Source of the DNA: Paenibacillus sp. FSL W8-0426
Lineage (GTDB): Bacteria; Bacillota; Bacilli; Paenibacillales; Paenibacillaceae
Direction of reading: 5' to 3'
Length of the DNA stretch: 64,000 nucleotides
NCBI RefSeq assembly: GCF_037969725.1
Contig: NZ_CP150203.1
Coordinates: 5,594,001-5,658,000 of the forward strand
Within the stretch, counting starts at the first letter, position 1, and every line of letters begins with the position of its first letter. The translations under genes were made by a program, and so were the position numbers. Below, piece after piece: positions 25,665-34,812 of the stretch. The notes below the pieces were generated by a model. It was not told the origin of the DNA. It ran no database searches and was given only the letters and a program-made list of their open reading frames with translations.

Positions 25665-26537
25665 CTATAACTTCCGCAACAGCTCCCCGAAAGGCTCCGC
25701 AAACGGCGAATGTTGTTCTTTCAATGTCACGACGCTGATCTGTAACGACACACCCGCGACTTCATGCACCTGGATCGGAAACAATTCCTGTTCCCCAACT
25801 TCCTTCTGCACCGTCAATCCGGGCAAAAATGCGATGCCCGCCTTCTGAAGCACAAGCTTCTTCGCGGTTTCCGACTGATCCACATGGTAGGCGATATCCG
25901 GCGGTTGCTCCAGCGAGTCGAATGCCCGGTGAATCCGCAGCCAATCGAGCGATCCACATTCGAAGAACACAAGCAGCTCATCCCGCAGCGCTTCCATGCT
26001 GACGTGTCCTTTTTCAATGAACGGATGTCCTTTGTACACGTAAAGCTGAATGGGATCTTCGTAAAAAGCGACCGTGCGAATGGCCGGATGCATAACCTTG
26101 CGCACAAACGCCAGATCAATTTCCTGGTTCAACAGCTTGGCAACCAGTTGGTCCGTCGTCGCCGTCGTCAATTTGACCGTTACATCCGGATAGGCTTCCC
26201 TGACCTTCGGCAGGAAATCGGGGAGGACATAGGTGGACACCGAGATGGTACTGCCGAGTCGCAGCGCATTCGGCGTCGTGCGCCGCTGCTGCAGCTTCTG
26301 TTTTCCCTTCTGGATCACCTGCAGCACCTGCTGGGCGTACGGCAGGAATTTCCTGCCTTCCTCCGTGAGCACGATCTGTTTGCCAAGCCGGTCGAACAGC
26401 TTGCAGCCGAGCTCGCGTTCCAGCGACTGAATGCGTGCCGTTACGGAAGGCTGGGACAAAAAAAGCACTTCGGCAGCTTTATTGAAGCTTCCGTAATGAT
26501 TGATATATACAAATGCTTCAATGTTCTCAATGTTCAT
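25665..26537 (-). CDS. LysR-type transcriptional regulator of the organosulfur cluster
   Basis: A 290-residue LTTR. The winged HTH occupies residues 1-60 (IEAFVYINHYGSFNKAAEVL, then FLSQPSVTARIQSLERELG). The effector domain runs from about 90 (LRLGSTISVSTYVLPDFLPK). GGAGG lies seven bases before the ATG at 26537. It is embedded on the same strand among the sulfur genes, and its likely targets are those genes. YtlI (AscR) plays that role for the B. subtilis ytm operon, but orthology was not tested. Confidence 0.82.
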   Translation of the reverse strand: MNIENIEAFVYINHYGSFNKAAEVLFLSQPSVTARIQSLERELGCKLFDRLGKQIVLTEEGRKFLPYAQQVLQVIQKGKQKLQQRRTTPNALRLGSTISVSTYVLPDFLPKVREAYPDVTVKLTTATTDQLVAKLLNQEIDLAFVRKVMHPAIRTVAFYEDPIQLYVYKGHPFIEKGHVSMEALRDELLVFFECGSLDWLRIHRAFDSLEQPPDIAYHVDQSETAKKLVLQKAGIAFLPGLTVQKEVGEQELFPIQVHEVAGVSLQISVVTLKEQHSPFAEPFGELLRKL

Positions 26538-26606
26538 AAGCGCCTCCGTATCCTTATCCATTGACGATAACGTCAATATTGATTTAACCCATTAATTTAC
26601 TTGGTT

Positions 26607-27155
26607 TTAGGAGATCGTAATGCTCTCCCTGCTTAATGTCAATACCAATTCTTCCAAAGCGCGATCCAAACGTGCGGCGATCTCCGCCGAGAGGGCATAG
26701 GTCCCGTCTTCCAGACGTTCAATGCCCTGATCCACGGCATATACGCCGCCAAGGATATGTCTTCCGCCGAGGGCGGCTAACACAGGTTTCAGCGCGTAAT
26801 CGATCGCCAGCAAATGCGCAATGGAACCGCCGATGACGAGCGGAAGCGCAAGCTTTCCTTTCAATCCCTCCTGCGGGATCAGATCCAGAAACAACTTCAG
26901 TACGCCGGAATAGGCAGCTTTGTATACCGGGGTGGACACAATCACCGCATCCGCTGCCTGCACAAGCGCAAGCGCATCCTGAATGGCAGGACTGTCGAAT
27001 TTGGCCTGAACCACATCTTCTGCCGGCAGATCGGCGACATGAATAATATTTACCGTAGTGCCTGCTTCACCCAATTTTCCTGCACTGTAATCGATCAGTC
27101 CTGTCAGGCGGGAACGCTTGGATGGCGATCCCGCGATAATTACGACGTTTGACAT
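26607..27155 (-). CDS. NADPH-dependent FMN reductase, SsuE-like
   Basis: A 182-residue flavodoxin-fold reductase. The FMN phosphate loop is AGSPSKRSRLTG near residue 8, followed by STPVYKAAYSGVLKLFLDLIP, the hallmark of SsuE. The likely role is to supply FMNH2 to the two flavin monooxygenases of the cluster. The ATG at 27155 has GGAGGG upstream. Confidence 0.85.
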   Translation of the reverse strand: MSNVVIIAGSPSKRSRLTGLIDYSAGKLGEAGTTVNIIHVADLPAEDVVQAKFDSPAIQDALALVQAADAVIVSTPVYKAAYSGVLKLFLDLIPQEGLKGKLALPLVIGGSIAHLLAIDYALKPVLAALGGRHILGGVYAVDQGIERLEDGTYALSAEIAARLDRALEELVLTLSRESITIS

Positions 27156-27188
27156 TAACAATCCCTCCTCAAGCGATCTTGGTATGTG

Positions 27189-28106
27189 TTAAGCCGTTCC
27201 TTTGGTTTGCGGGTCCAATCGGTCGCGCAGCACGTCGCCGATCAGATTGACCGCGAGCACAAACAGCGTAATGACGAGTCCCGGGAATGTGCAAATCCAC
27301 CATGCCACGGTCAGGTAGCCCCTGCCCTGTGAGAGCAGCATGCCCCAATCCGGAACTTCCTTGAGCACGCCGAGCCCGAGAAAGCTGAGCCCCGATCCCG
27401 TCAGGATGGAGGTACCTACGCCAAGCGTAGCCATAACGAGCAGCGGAGACAACGAATGCGGCAGGACATGCCTCCAAAAAATCCGCGCGTTCGAACCGCC
27501 CAAGGAACGGGTAGCCGTAATGAACGGCAGCCCCTTTACCGACATGACCTGCCCGCGAAGCACACGCGCATATCCCGGAATGGCTGCGACGGCCACGGCG
27601 AGCGCGATGTTCATCAGTCCGGGGCCAAGCGCGGCCGCAACAGACAGTGCCAGCAGAATCCCGGGAACGGCCATCAGAATATCGACGGAACGCATAATGA
27701 CGGTATCCACCATTCCGCCCGCGTACCCCGAAATGATGCCAAGCGCGCTCCCCACCAGTCCCCCCACCAGAACGGAGACGAGACCGATGAGCAGGGAATC
27801 CCGGCTGCCATGCACAACGACGCTAAAAATGTCGCGTCCGAAATAATCGGTGCCGAACCAGTGCGCTGCTGAAGGAGCCTGCAAAATCGCGTCCGTCATC
27901 ATTTCCGTCGGAGAATAAGGAGCGATCCATCCCGGCACGATGGCACAGGCCACGATAAAAGCAACCACAACCAATGCGGAATAATAAAACCACCGCGATA
28001 TCGCAAACGATGCTTTGATGCGTTTGCGAATGCCGCCCCGCCAACGAATGCGCCCAGCGGTTCGGTTCCATGCTTTCTTTTCCTGAGCCAGCGGCTTCAT
28101 GCTCAT
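27189..28106 (-). CDS. Peptide/sulfur-compound ABC transporter permease (DppC type)
   Basis: A 305-residue permease with a basic N-terminus (RIRWRGGIRKRIKAS) and about six helices. It has the OppC block FGTDYFGRDIFSVVVHGSRDSLLIG and the coupling loop ATRSLGGSNARIFWRHVLPHS. It is the partner of the gene at 28165. GGAGGAG precedes the ATG. No ATPase genes accompany this permease pair in the cluster. Confidence 0.82.
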   Translation of the reverse strand: MSMKPLAQEKKAWNRTAGRIRWRGGIRKRIKASFAISRWFYYSALVVVAFIVACAIVPGWIAPYSPTEMMTDAILQAPSAAHWFGTDYFGRDIFSVVVHGSRDSLLIGLVSVLVGGLVGSALGIISGYAGGMVDTVIMRSVDILMAVPGILLALSVAAALGPGLMNIALAVAVAAIPGYARVLRGQVMSVKGLPFITATRSLGGSNARIFWRHVLPHSLSPLLVMATLGVGTSILTGSGLSFLGLGVLKEVPDWGMLLSQGRGYLTVAWWICTFPGLVITLFVLAVNLIGDVLRDRLDPQTKGTA

Positions 28107-28164
28107 CTGCTTCTCCTCCCTGCTTCGTGCAAATGCCCTTCGATATTCCGCATATCTGCCATCG

Positions 28165-29097
28165 TCATGCCTTCACCGCACGCCTGATCCTTGGATCGAT
28201 GTACGCGTAGGAGATGTCGACCAGCAAATTCAGGACCACGTAAATGATGGCCGTAAAAAAGACGACGCCCTGCACGACAGGCAAATCCTTGGCCATCAGC
28301 GCATCCGCGATGATTCGCCCGATGCCTTGTCTGGAGAACACCGTTTCTACCACCACGGTTCCTGCCAGCAAGTCGGCAATCATCATGCCGATGACGGTGA
28401 CGGCGGGGATCAGCGCATTGCGTAAAGCATGCCCGTACATGATCGTTCGCTGCGTCAGCCCTTTGGCTCGCAGCGCAACGACAAACGGTTCGTTGATCAC
28501 TTCCAGCATACTGTTGCGCACCATGCGCACGATAAATCCTGCACCTACCAGCCCAAGGGTTGCCGCCGGAAGCACCAGGGAACTGAAGCCCTCCGACCCC
28601 ATGGCCGGGAACCAGCCCAACTGTACCGAAAATAACAGGATCAACAAGATTCCGGTCCAAAACGTCGGCATCGAGATGCCGAACAACCCGACCAGTCTGG
28701 CGACAATGTCAATGACGCCATTGCGATGAATGGCGGACAGTACGCCGAGCGTAATGCCAACGACGATCGCGATAATGGCGCTGAGCGCCGTCAAGGCAAG
28801 CGTAGCCGGGAAATGCTCCAGTATTTTCGGCAGCACCGGGTCGGAATTCAGCATGGACTTGCCGAAATCGCCGCGCAGCATATCGCCGAAATAGTTGGCA
28901 AACTGGATATAGAAAGGCTGATCCAGCCCAAGCTGTGCCCGCAGGTTTGCGATCATTTCCGGCGTGGCCGAGGAAGGGTCCAGCATGAGCAGGACCGGAT
29001 CCCCCGGCAGAAGGTACATGATGCAGTACACCAGCACCGAAGCTCCAAAAATGACGAACAATGAGGTCGCGATCCGGGTCAGTATCGTTTGTGCCAT
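28165..29097 (-). CDS. Peptide/sulfur-compound ABC transporter permease (DppB type)
   Basis: A 310-residue permease with the DppB opening ILTRIATSLFVIFGASVLVY and LLPGDPVLLMLDPSS. The coupling loop is VVALRAKGLTQRTIMYGHALRNA. The start at 29097 has GGAAGGAG ten bases upstream; the longer reading to 29130 lacks a site. Its gene neighbours suggest that it imports an organosulfur amino acid or peptide. Confidence 0.82.
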   Translation of the reverse strand: MAQTILTRIATSLFVIFGASVLVYCIMYLLPGDPVLLMLDPSSATPEMIANLRAQLGLDQPFYIQFANYFGDMLRGDFGKSMLNSDPVLPKILEHFPATLALTALSAIIAIVVGITLGVLSAIHRNGVIDIVARLVGLFGISMPTFWTGILLILLFSVQLGWFPAMGSEGFSSLVLPAATLGLVGAGFIVRMVRNSMLEVINEPFVVALRAKGLTQRTIMYGHALRNALIPAVTVIGMMIADLLAGTVVVETVFSRQGIGRIIADALMAKDLPVVQGVVFFTAIIYVVLNLLVDISYAYIDPRIRRAVKA

Positions 29098-29156
29098 GCC
29101 GGGACATCTCCTTCCTGAATGTAAATTCATGCATCGTCAAAATGCATCAAGCGGCG

Positions 29157-30794
29157 TCACTGCTGGATCCGCGCATCATTGAACAGCGGATAACCGAGCG
29201 AATCGAATTTGATGTCCTGCACGGTTTTCGATGCCGCCACCGTGTAAGGGAACACGTAAATGGGCAGGATCACGGCCTGATCGATCAAATACTGCTGAAT
29301 TTGTTTGTAGATTTCCACCCGTTTCTCCTTATCGCTCTCTACCGCACCCTGCTCAAGAAGTTTGTCGATCTCCGGGTCCGACAGGCCCGACAACGTTGGG
29401 CGTTCGCCTTCGGCAGGCGTGTGGTAAAAGGCATACAGCGCATGGGGATCGGAATTAACCTGGCTGTTGCCGTACAAATCATAGTCCCAATTCTGGTAAA
29501 TGACCGTGGCAACGTCCTTCGTAATCTCCACCTGCACCTCGATCCCCACTTGTTTCAACTGCTGCTGAATCATCGCCGCGATATCGTTGCGCTTCTCCCG
29601 GTTAGGCGAACCGTCTACGTACCGCAAGGTCAGCCGTTTGCCGTCCTTCTCCCGGATTCCGTCCGCTCCCTTAGTCCATCCTTGCTCATCCAGCAATTGG
29701 TTGGCTTTGGCAATATCCGGCTTGATGCTGCCTTCCAGCGAGCTGTCGTAGCCGAGGATGCCCGGGGACAAGGCGGACCATGCTCTGTCGTAAGTTCCCA
29801 GATACAACGTTTTAACGATGGCATCCACGTCCACTGCGGCTTGCACGGCCTGACGGAGCTTTGCGTCATTCCACGGTGCCCTGCGTTCGTTAAAAAAGAG
29901 CGTATATGGCAGCCCTACCGTGTTGGCTTGCAGCAATTGCTGGTTCGGATCGCTTTGGAGCGCAGCGACGTTTTGCGGAGGAACCGTCTCGGCCGCAAGC
30001 ACCTGGCCGCTCTGCACGCTTCCGATCCGCGTGGCTTCTTCGGGAACGATTTTGAACGTAATCTGATCCAAATGAGGCGCACCGTCATTGTCGACCGTCT
30101 CCGGTGCCCAATGATAGTCCTTGTTTTTGGCAACGACGATGTCGGCATTTTCGGACCAGCTGACAAAGGTATACGGCCCGGTACCTACCGGATTTTTGCC
30201 CAGCTGATCGCCGTATTTTTTCGCCGCCGTAGGGGACACGATGCCGAGCAGTGCCTGACTCAGGTTGCCGAGGAATGCTTCGGATGGTTGAGACAGGTTA
30301 ACCTTGATCGTGTATTCATCAATGACCTCGGAGGAGCTGTAGGGTCTGATCAGGGCAAGGGCGTTCGCGGCTTTAGTCGCCGGATCGATGACCCGGTCCA
30401 GGTTGTATTTGACCGCTTCGGCGTTGAACGGCGTGCCGTCATGGAACTTCACGTCCTCACGCAGCTTGAACGTATAACTTTTGCCGTCGTCCGACACCGT
30501 CCACTCCTTGGCCAGCCATGGCTTGATGGAACCGTCCGGCAGCTGCACGACCAAATTGTCGTACAAGGTTCGGATGGCCCGCACAGCCACGGCCAGGCCG
30601 CTGCGATGAGGATCAAGCGTATCGGGAGAAGTGGCGAGGGCATAGGTCAAATTGCCGCCTTCTGCCTTCGCTTGTTCCCCGCCCGACGCCTGAGCCGGGC
30701 TGCTCGCCTGACGGCCTGCACCGCAACCGGACAATACCAGCATCAAGGCCGACGCAAGCGCCACATATTTAAACCACGAAATGGACCTGATCAT
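29157..30794 (-). CDS. SBP_bac_5 binding lipoprotein of the organosulfur cluster
   Basis: A 545-residue extracellular solute-binding lipoprotein. A lipoprotein signal ends in the lipobox LSGC. A linker of Ala/Gly/Gln follows, then the family block FKLREDVKFHDGTPFNAEAVKYNLDR. The ATG at 30794 follows GAGGGGGAAG; the frame reads open to 30878 but lacks a site and would bury the signal peptide. It would feed the permeases at 28165 and 27189. Its ligand is unknown, and sulfur context suggests a cysteine conjugate or peptide. Confidence 0.82.
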   Translation of the reverse strand: MIRSISWFKYVALASALMLVLSGCGAGRQASSPAQASGGEQAKAEGGNLTYALATSPDTLDPHRSGLAVAVRAIRTLYDNLVVQLPDGSIKPWLAKEWTVSDDGKSYTFKLREDVKFHDGTPFNAEAVKYNLDRVIDPATKAANALALIRPYSSSEVIDEYTIKVNLSQPSEAFLGNLSQALLGIVSPTAAKKYGDQLGKNPVGTGPYTFVSWSENADIVVAKNKDYHWAPETVDNDGAPHLDQITFKIVPEEATRIGSVQSGQVLAAETVPPQNVAALQSDPNQQLLQANTVGLPYTLFFNERRAPWNDAKLRQAVQAAVDVDAIVKTLYLGTYDRAWSALSPGILGYDSSLEGSIKPDIAKANQLLDEQGWTKGADGIREKDGKRLTLRYVDGSPNREKRNDIAAMIQQQLKQVGIEVQVEITKDVATVIYQNWDYDLYGNSQVNSDPHALYAFYHTPAEGERPTLSGLSDPEIDKLLEQGAVESDKEKRVEIYKQIQQYLIDQAVILPIYVFPYTVAASKTVQDIKFDSLGYPLFNDARIQQ

Positions 30795-30907
30795 ATCGCT
30801 TCCCCCTCTGTATATACAGCAGTCATCAGTGTTAAATATATATTTCCTATGAGTTAACTTGGTTTTAGGCTGCAACATGCGGAGCCCTGGAAAACTTCGA
30901 TACCTTG

Positions 30908-32248
30908 TCAGATACCAACTTCTTGACGGGCAGCCGTGTATCGGTTAACGGGAATGTTCAATCCAAGATTGCCGCGCAGCGTATCATGCTCGTAATCGGT
31001 CCGATAGATGCCGCGCTCCTGCAGAATCGGCACGACCAATTCGACGAAATCGCTCAGCCCGCTCGGAAGCTCGGAATGAATGATGAAGCCGTCGGCGCCT
31101 TCTGCTTCGAACCACGCCTGGATTTGATCCGCAACCTGCTCGGGCGTGCCCAGGAACTTGCTTCGCGGCGTTGCGGCACGAAGGGCAACCTCGCGCAAGG
31201 TCAATCCTTGCTCTTTCGCATCCTTCTTGATTTTGTCCGTGGTGCTGCGGAAGCTGTTGCTGCCGATGCCGTTCAACTCGGGGAACGGCTCATCCAGCGG
31301 ATATTGGGAGAAATCGTGATGTTCGAAAAACCGGCCAAGGTAATCCAACGCTTTCTCGATCGTCACCAGACCCGCAATCTCCTTGTATTTCCGCTCAGCC
31401 TCTTCTTCGGTGCGTCCGATGATCGGATTGATGCCCGGCATGATGACGATATCGTCCGCGGAACGGCCGTAGGCCACGGCACGCTCTTTGACGTCTTTGT
31501 AGAAAGCCTGCGCATCCTCCAGTTTGTCATGCCCGGTAAAAACGGCATCGGCTTCTTTGGCAGCCAGCGTTTTACCGTCGTCCGACGATCCTGCTTGGAA
31601 GATGACCGGCTGCCCCTGTTTCGAGCGATCGATGTTGAGCGGTCCTTGAACGGAGAAATATTCCCCTTCATGATTCAGCGTGTGCAGCTTGGAAGGATCG
31701 AAGAACACTCCGCTCTCCTTGTCTCTGACAAAGGCGTCGTCTTCCCACGAATCCCATAGTCCCTTTGTGACCTGCAAATATTCGCTGGCGATCCGGTAAC
31801 GCTCCGGATGAGACGGATGATCCTTTTTGCTGAAATTTTTGGCCGAACCTTCCAGAGGGGAAGTCACGACGTTCCAGCCCGCGCGTCCGTTGCTGATTTT
31901 GTCCAGCGACGCGAATTGCCTTGCCACGGTGAACGGTTCGCTGTAGGAAGTCGACAGCGTGCCGACCAATCCGATGCGCGACGTTACGGCAGCCAGGGCG
32001 GACAGGATGGTAATCGGCTCGAAGCGGTTCAAAAAGTGAGGAATCGATTTCTCCGTAATGTAGAGTCCGTCCGCGATAAACACGAGGTCGAACTTGCCCT
32101 CCTCGGCTTTCAACGTCTGGCGTTTGTAGAATTCGAAATTAACGCTGGCGTCCGGCAGTACCTCCGGATGCCTCCAGGTCGTCATGCTGCCTCCCACGCC
32201 ATGGACGATGGCACCCAGCTTTAATTTTCGTTGCGTTGTCATATGCAT
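30908..32248 (-). CDS. NtaA/SnaA/DszA-family FMN-dependent monooxygenase, CmoJ (YtnJ)-like
   Basis: A 446-residue LLM monooxygenase of the NtaA/SnaA/DszA group. Characteristic blocks are [44 protein letters not shown] and [20 protein letters not shown]. The family uses FMNH2 and O2 to oxidise or cleave sulfur- or nitrogen-bonded substrates. In B. subtilis CmoJ dealkylates oxidised S-alkyl-cysteines. Either of two ATGs (32248, 32242) fits GAGGAAGG. A CymR-like site lies about 105 nt upstream. Confidence 0.82.
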   Translation of the reverse strand: MHMTTQRKLKLGAIVHGVGGSMTTWRHPEVLPDASVNFEFYKRQTLKAEEGKFDLVFIADGLYITEKSIPHFLNRFEPITILSALAAVTSRIGLVGTLSTSYSEPFTVARQFASLDKISNGRAGWNVVTSPLEGSAKNFSKKDHPSHPERYRIASEYLQVTKGLWDSWEDDAFVRDKESGVFFDPSKLHTLNHEGEYFSVQGPLNIDRSKQGQPVIFQAGSSDDGKTLAAKEADAVFTGHDKLEDAQAFYKDVKERAVAYGRSADDIVIMPGINPIIGRTEEEAERKYKEIAGLVTIEKALDYLGRFFEHHDFSQYPLDEPFPELNGIGSNSFRSTTDKIKKDAKEQGLTLREVALRAATPRSKFLGTPEQVADQIQAWFEAEGADGFIIHSELPSGLSDFVELVVPILQERGIYRTDYEHDTLRGNLGLNIPVNRYTAARQEVGI

Positions 32249-32351
32249 TCCGCCTTCCTCGAATGGGATTCAACTGAAGTCAATAACTCCGAAATGAACG
32301 ATGAAACAAACCAACCTCGGGCAGCAAGCTGATAAGACTACAATTAATAAC

Positions 32352-32377
32352 TATTCCTATGCGTTTGGTATGTTTTT
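32352..32377 (-). promoter_or_regulatory. CymR-like site upstream of the CmoJ-like gene
   Basis: On the minus strand AAAAAC and GGAATA are separated by 14 bases, the same spacing as the sites at 5045 and 32878. The first half site is the weakest of the three. Confidence 0.3.
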
Positions 32378-32537
32378 AATTTCCACAAATCTTATCACCG
32401 CCCCCGAAACGGGTCAACCATGCTTCGATAGAACTTTTCTATAAGAACGAATCCCGGCCATCTTCAGCGGTGGCAGACTCGCAACCCATGACCGGGGGAC
32501 ATTGTCTTCGCTTATGCAAACGGCTTCCGGCCCGCAA

Positions 32538-32822
32538 TCAGACGGCTGCTGTTTCCCCCGGCTGTGCCAGCAGGGCTGCCAGCTTTTCCAGGTCCGGCTC
32601 CAGCAGAGCTTCGAATGTTCCGTCCACGCCTACCTCGATGACAGGAACATGCCGAATGCCGTACTTGGCTTCGAGGACATCCCTCAACACGTCATGCCCT
32701 TGTACCTCAATGTTTTCGAAAGGCTGGTTGCGCTCATTCAGGAATGCTTTGACTTCTCCGCAAAAATGACAACCCGTTTTGCTCCATAACACGACTTTTT
32801 TGCTTGCAGCAGACATTGACAT
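32538..32822 (-). CDS. Glutaredoxin-like protein, CmoI (YtnI)-like
   Basis: A 94-residue thioredoxin-fold protein with a redox-active CHFC (CxxC) near residue 18-21 in VVLWSKTGCHFCGEVKAFL and the cis-Pro in HVPVIEVG. A small glutaredoxin (YtnI/CmoI) is part of the ytm operon and is thought to act in S-alkyl-cysteine salvage. Here it is the first gene of the cluster, with AGGAGG upstream and a CymR-like site about 55 nt before the start. Confidence 0.82.
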   Translation of the reverse strand: MSMSAASKKVVLWSKTGCHFCGEVKAFLNERNQPFENIEVQGHDVLRDVLEAKYGIRHVPVIEVGVDGTFEALLEPDLEKLAALLAQPGETAAV

Positions 32823-32877
32823 ACCTCCTGTTTGTCTTCATGATAAAGGTCCGAAGAACTGTCATTCTTAGACCATC

Positions 32878-32903
32878 AATTCCTACCTGTTAAATAAGAA
32901 TTA
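32878..32903 (-). promoter_or_regulatory. CymR-like site upstream of the glutaredoxin-like gene
   Basis: On the minus strand TAATTC, 14 bases, GGAATT. This is the best of three similar sites in front of sulfur transcription units in this window. Confidence 0.4.
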
Positions 32904-33090
32904 TGGCTTTAAATGTACTCCTCCGTCCAGGAAGCGTCAATGGAATTGCTAATAGAATAAACCTATAAGCACATAGAAAGAATGTATTCGATCTCTCGCA
33001 GCATATGTAATTGGCGAATGCGGAATGAAACCCAAGGCGGGTCTCCCTGCGATTCATTCCGCACCACGGCCGACCTCCATGCAAGCCCTC

Positions 33091-34749
33091 CTACAGTTGG
33101 CAACCCAGCAATTTCGGCGGCGCTATGATCGGCCATCCTTCCTCTAGAGCATGCAGCTTTTCGTAAGGAACCCGTATGACCGCATAAGGGTAAACTCCCC
33201 AGCATTCGGCGGCGTATGCCGAAGCATATTTTCTCCGCTTGCCGCCGCTAATCTGGTACCATATCTGCGGTGCTTCGTTGGCCGCAACAACGCTGCCTTC
33301 CGGCCATTCCGCCGAACTTCCTTGCAGCAGATGGGCCGATGATTGGCCGGACTCTGAAGCCCTTCCCTGGATCTGCATGGAAGAATCGATGGCATTGCCG
33401 ACCGGAATGCCCAGCAGATCGGGCTTTGCCAACCGAACGGGAGAAATGCCCTGCGGAACTGGAATGTGCAATTTACGCCGACAACCTCCAGACAGGTAAT
33501 ATGCGTCGCCATTCACATCCGTCAAGAAGCTCCCCTCCGGATAGAAATCGCTGCTGCGCCTGAAAGGCTGGCGCTCACGGGCGTCGAACGAAGCCGGAGC
33601 CTCCTTTGACATGCGGGCAGCTTCGGCGATCAAGGCGTGGGGGTCTCCCCATTTTCGCTCATAAAATTGCTCATTTTCCTTGTTCACAGCAGCCAATTTT
33701 TGCTCTCCCACCGCCTTTATGCTGACGCTCCCGAAATGATGGATAAAGGCATCCCCTGCCACAGCGAGCTTGTATCCCGCAAGTTTCGCGCGCACGATCC
33801 AATCTTCGTCCTCGAAATTGCCTATGGCATAACCTTCGTCCAGATAACCTACCCGTTCGAACAATTCCCTTGAAAACAACCAGCAAAATCCGACGAGGCG
33901 ATCCGTCAGGCGGTATTTGGACGCATCGGGCTTATTGTAGTTTGCGGCAAAAGCCCACATCTCCGATACGTCATCATAAGGCACCTCGATCTGCTGCTCT
34001 CCGCCGATATAATTCGTCACCGGACCGACGACGCCGATGTCCGCTTGACTTTGAAGGCATGCCATCATGTTGTCCAGCCAACCCGGCGTGACCAGCGTGT
34101 CGTTGTTCAGCACGACGATATGCCGTCCTTTGGCCATCATGAGGCCATGGTTCACTCCGCCGGCAAACCCACGATTGCCATCCAGCGCGGCTACCCGAAC
34201 CATGCCCCCGATCCGCCCAAGCGCGTCGGCGGTGCCGTCCTGCGATCCATTGTCCACCACGATGATTTCGTAGGGAGCCGGGGTGTGCTTTTCAATGCTG
34301 GATACGCATTTCAGTACATAATCCCGCTGGTTGTAAGTCGGAATGACGATGCTTACCCCGTCAAACACGGCGCCGAACGAATTTTTCCCTTGGCGCACGC
34401 CGTCCTCATACCCTCTTTTGTAGCCCTGATTGTATATCTTCGTCCTTCGAAGAGCCTGTTGTCCCTTCCGGCTTGCTTTGGATTGGCTTCCCTTGCCGCG
34501 GGCTGCCGCATGCAAAAAAACAGATGGGGCCGACGCCCGATTCCCGTTCCGTCTTTTTCCGGGTTTGCCGGAAGAGCGCGGTAGAATGGCCTGCTTGCCT
34601 GACGGCCTCCCTAAAATCCGCATTCGCTCCTCCTGACGGCATTCGGCCCGGGGTGAAACACCCCCGGCGAAAACATCCTCACAGTCGTACGTTTCATCTG
34701 TTTGCCTATAAGGCTGCCCCGCGTTTGTCTCATGATCCGGTCTGCCCAT
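33091..34749 (-). CDS. Family 2 glycosyltransferase with basic Gly-aromatic N-terminus
   Basis: A 552-residue protein. A Lys/Arg-rich N-terminal region (about 45-105) leads to YNQGYKRGYEDGVRQG. The GT2 (GT-A fold) domain runs from about 130 to 370: SIVIPTYNQRDYVLKCV, VVDNGSQDGTADAL, NRGFAGGVNHGL, VVLNNDTLVTPGW. The C-terminal 190 residues carry WYQISGGKRRKY-type repeats. Two starts are plausible: 34749 with a perfect AAAGGAGG seven bases upstream, and 34623 with AGGAGG five bases upstream, which would start at the basic part. It is the last gene of the surface-glycan run. Confidence 0.82.
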   Translation of the reverse strand: MGRPDHETNAGQPYRQTDETYDCEDVFAGGVSPRAECRQEERMRILGRPSGKQAILPRSSGKPGKRRNGNRASAPSVFLHAAARGKGSQSKASRKGQQALRRTKIYNQGYKRGYEDGVRQGKNSFGAVFDGVSIVIPTYNQRDYVLKCVSSIEKHTPAPYEIIVVDNGSQDGTADALGRIGGMVRVAALDGNRGFAGGVNHGLMMAKGRHIVVLNNDTLVTPGWLDNMMACLQSQADIGVVGPVTNYIGGEQQIEVPYDDVSEMWAFAANYNKPDASKYRLTDRLVGFCWLFSRELFERVGYLDEGYAIGNFEDEDWIVRAKLAGYKLAVAGDAFIHHFGSVSIKAVGEQKLAAVNKENEQFYERKWGDPHALIAEAARMSKEAPASFDARERQPFRRSSDFYPEGSFLTDVNGDAYYLSGGCRRKLHIPVPQGISPVRLAKPDLLGIPVGNAIDSSMQIQGRASESGQSSAHLLQGSSAEWPEGSVVAANEAPQIWYQISGGKRRKYASAYAAECWGVYPYAVIRVPYEKLHALEEGWPIIAPPKLLGCQL

Positions 34750-34812
34750 ACCGCTCCCTCCTTTTTTGTTCAAAAGCGCTGTTCTTTTTTACATAATCAA
34801 ACTGGAAGCGCG

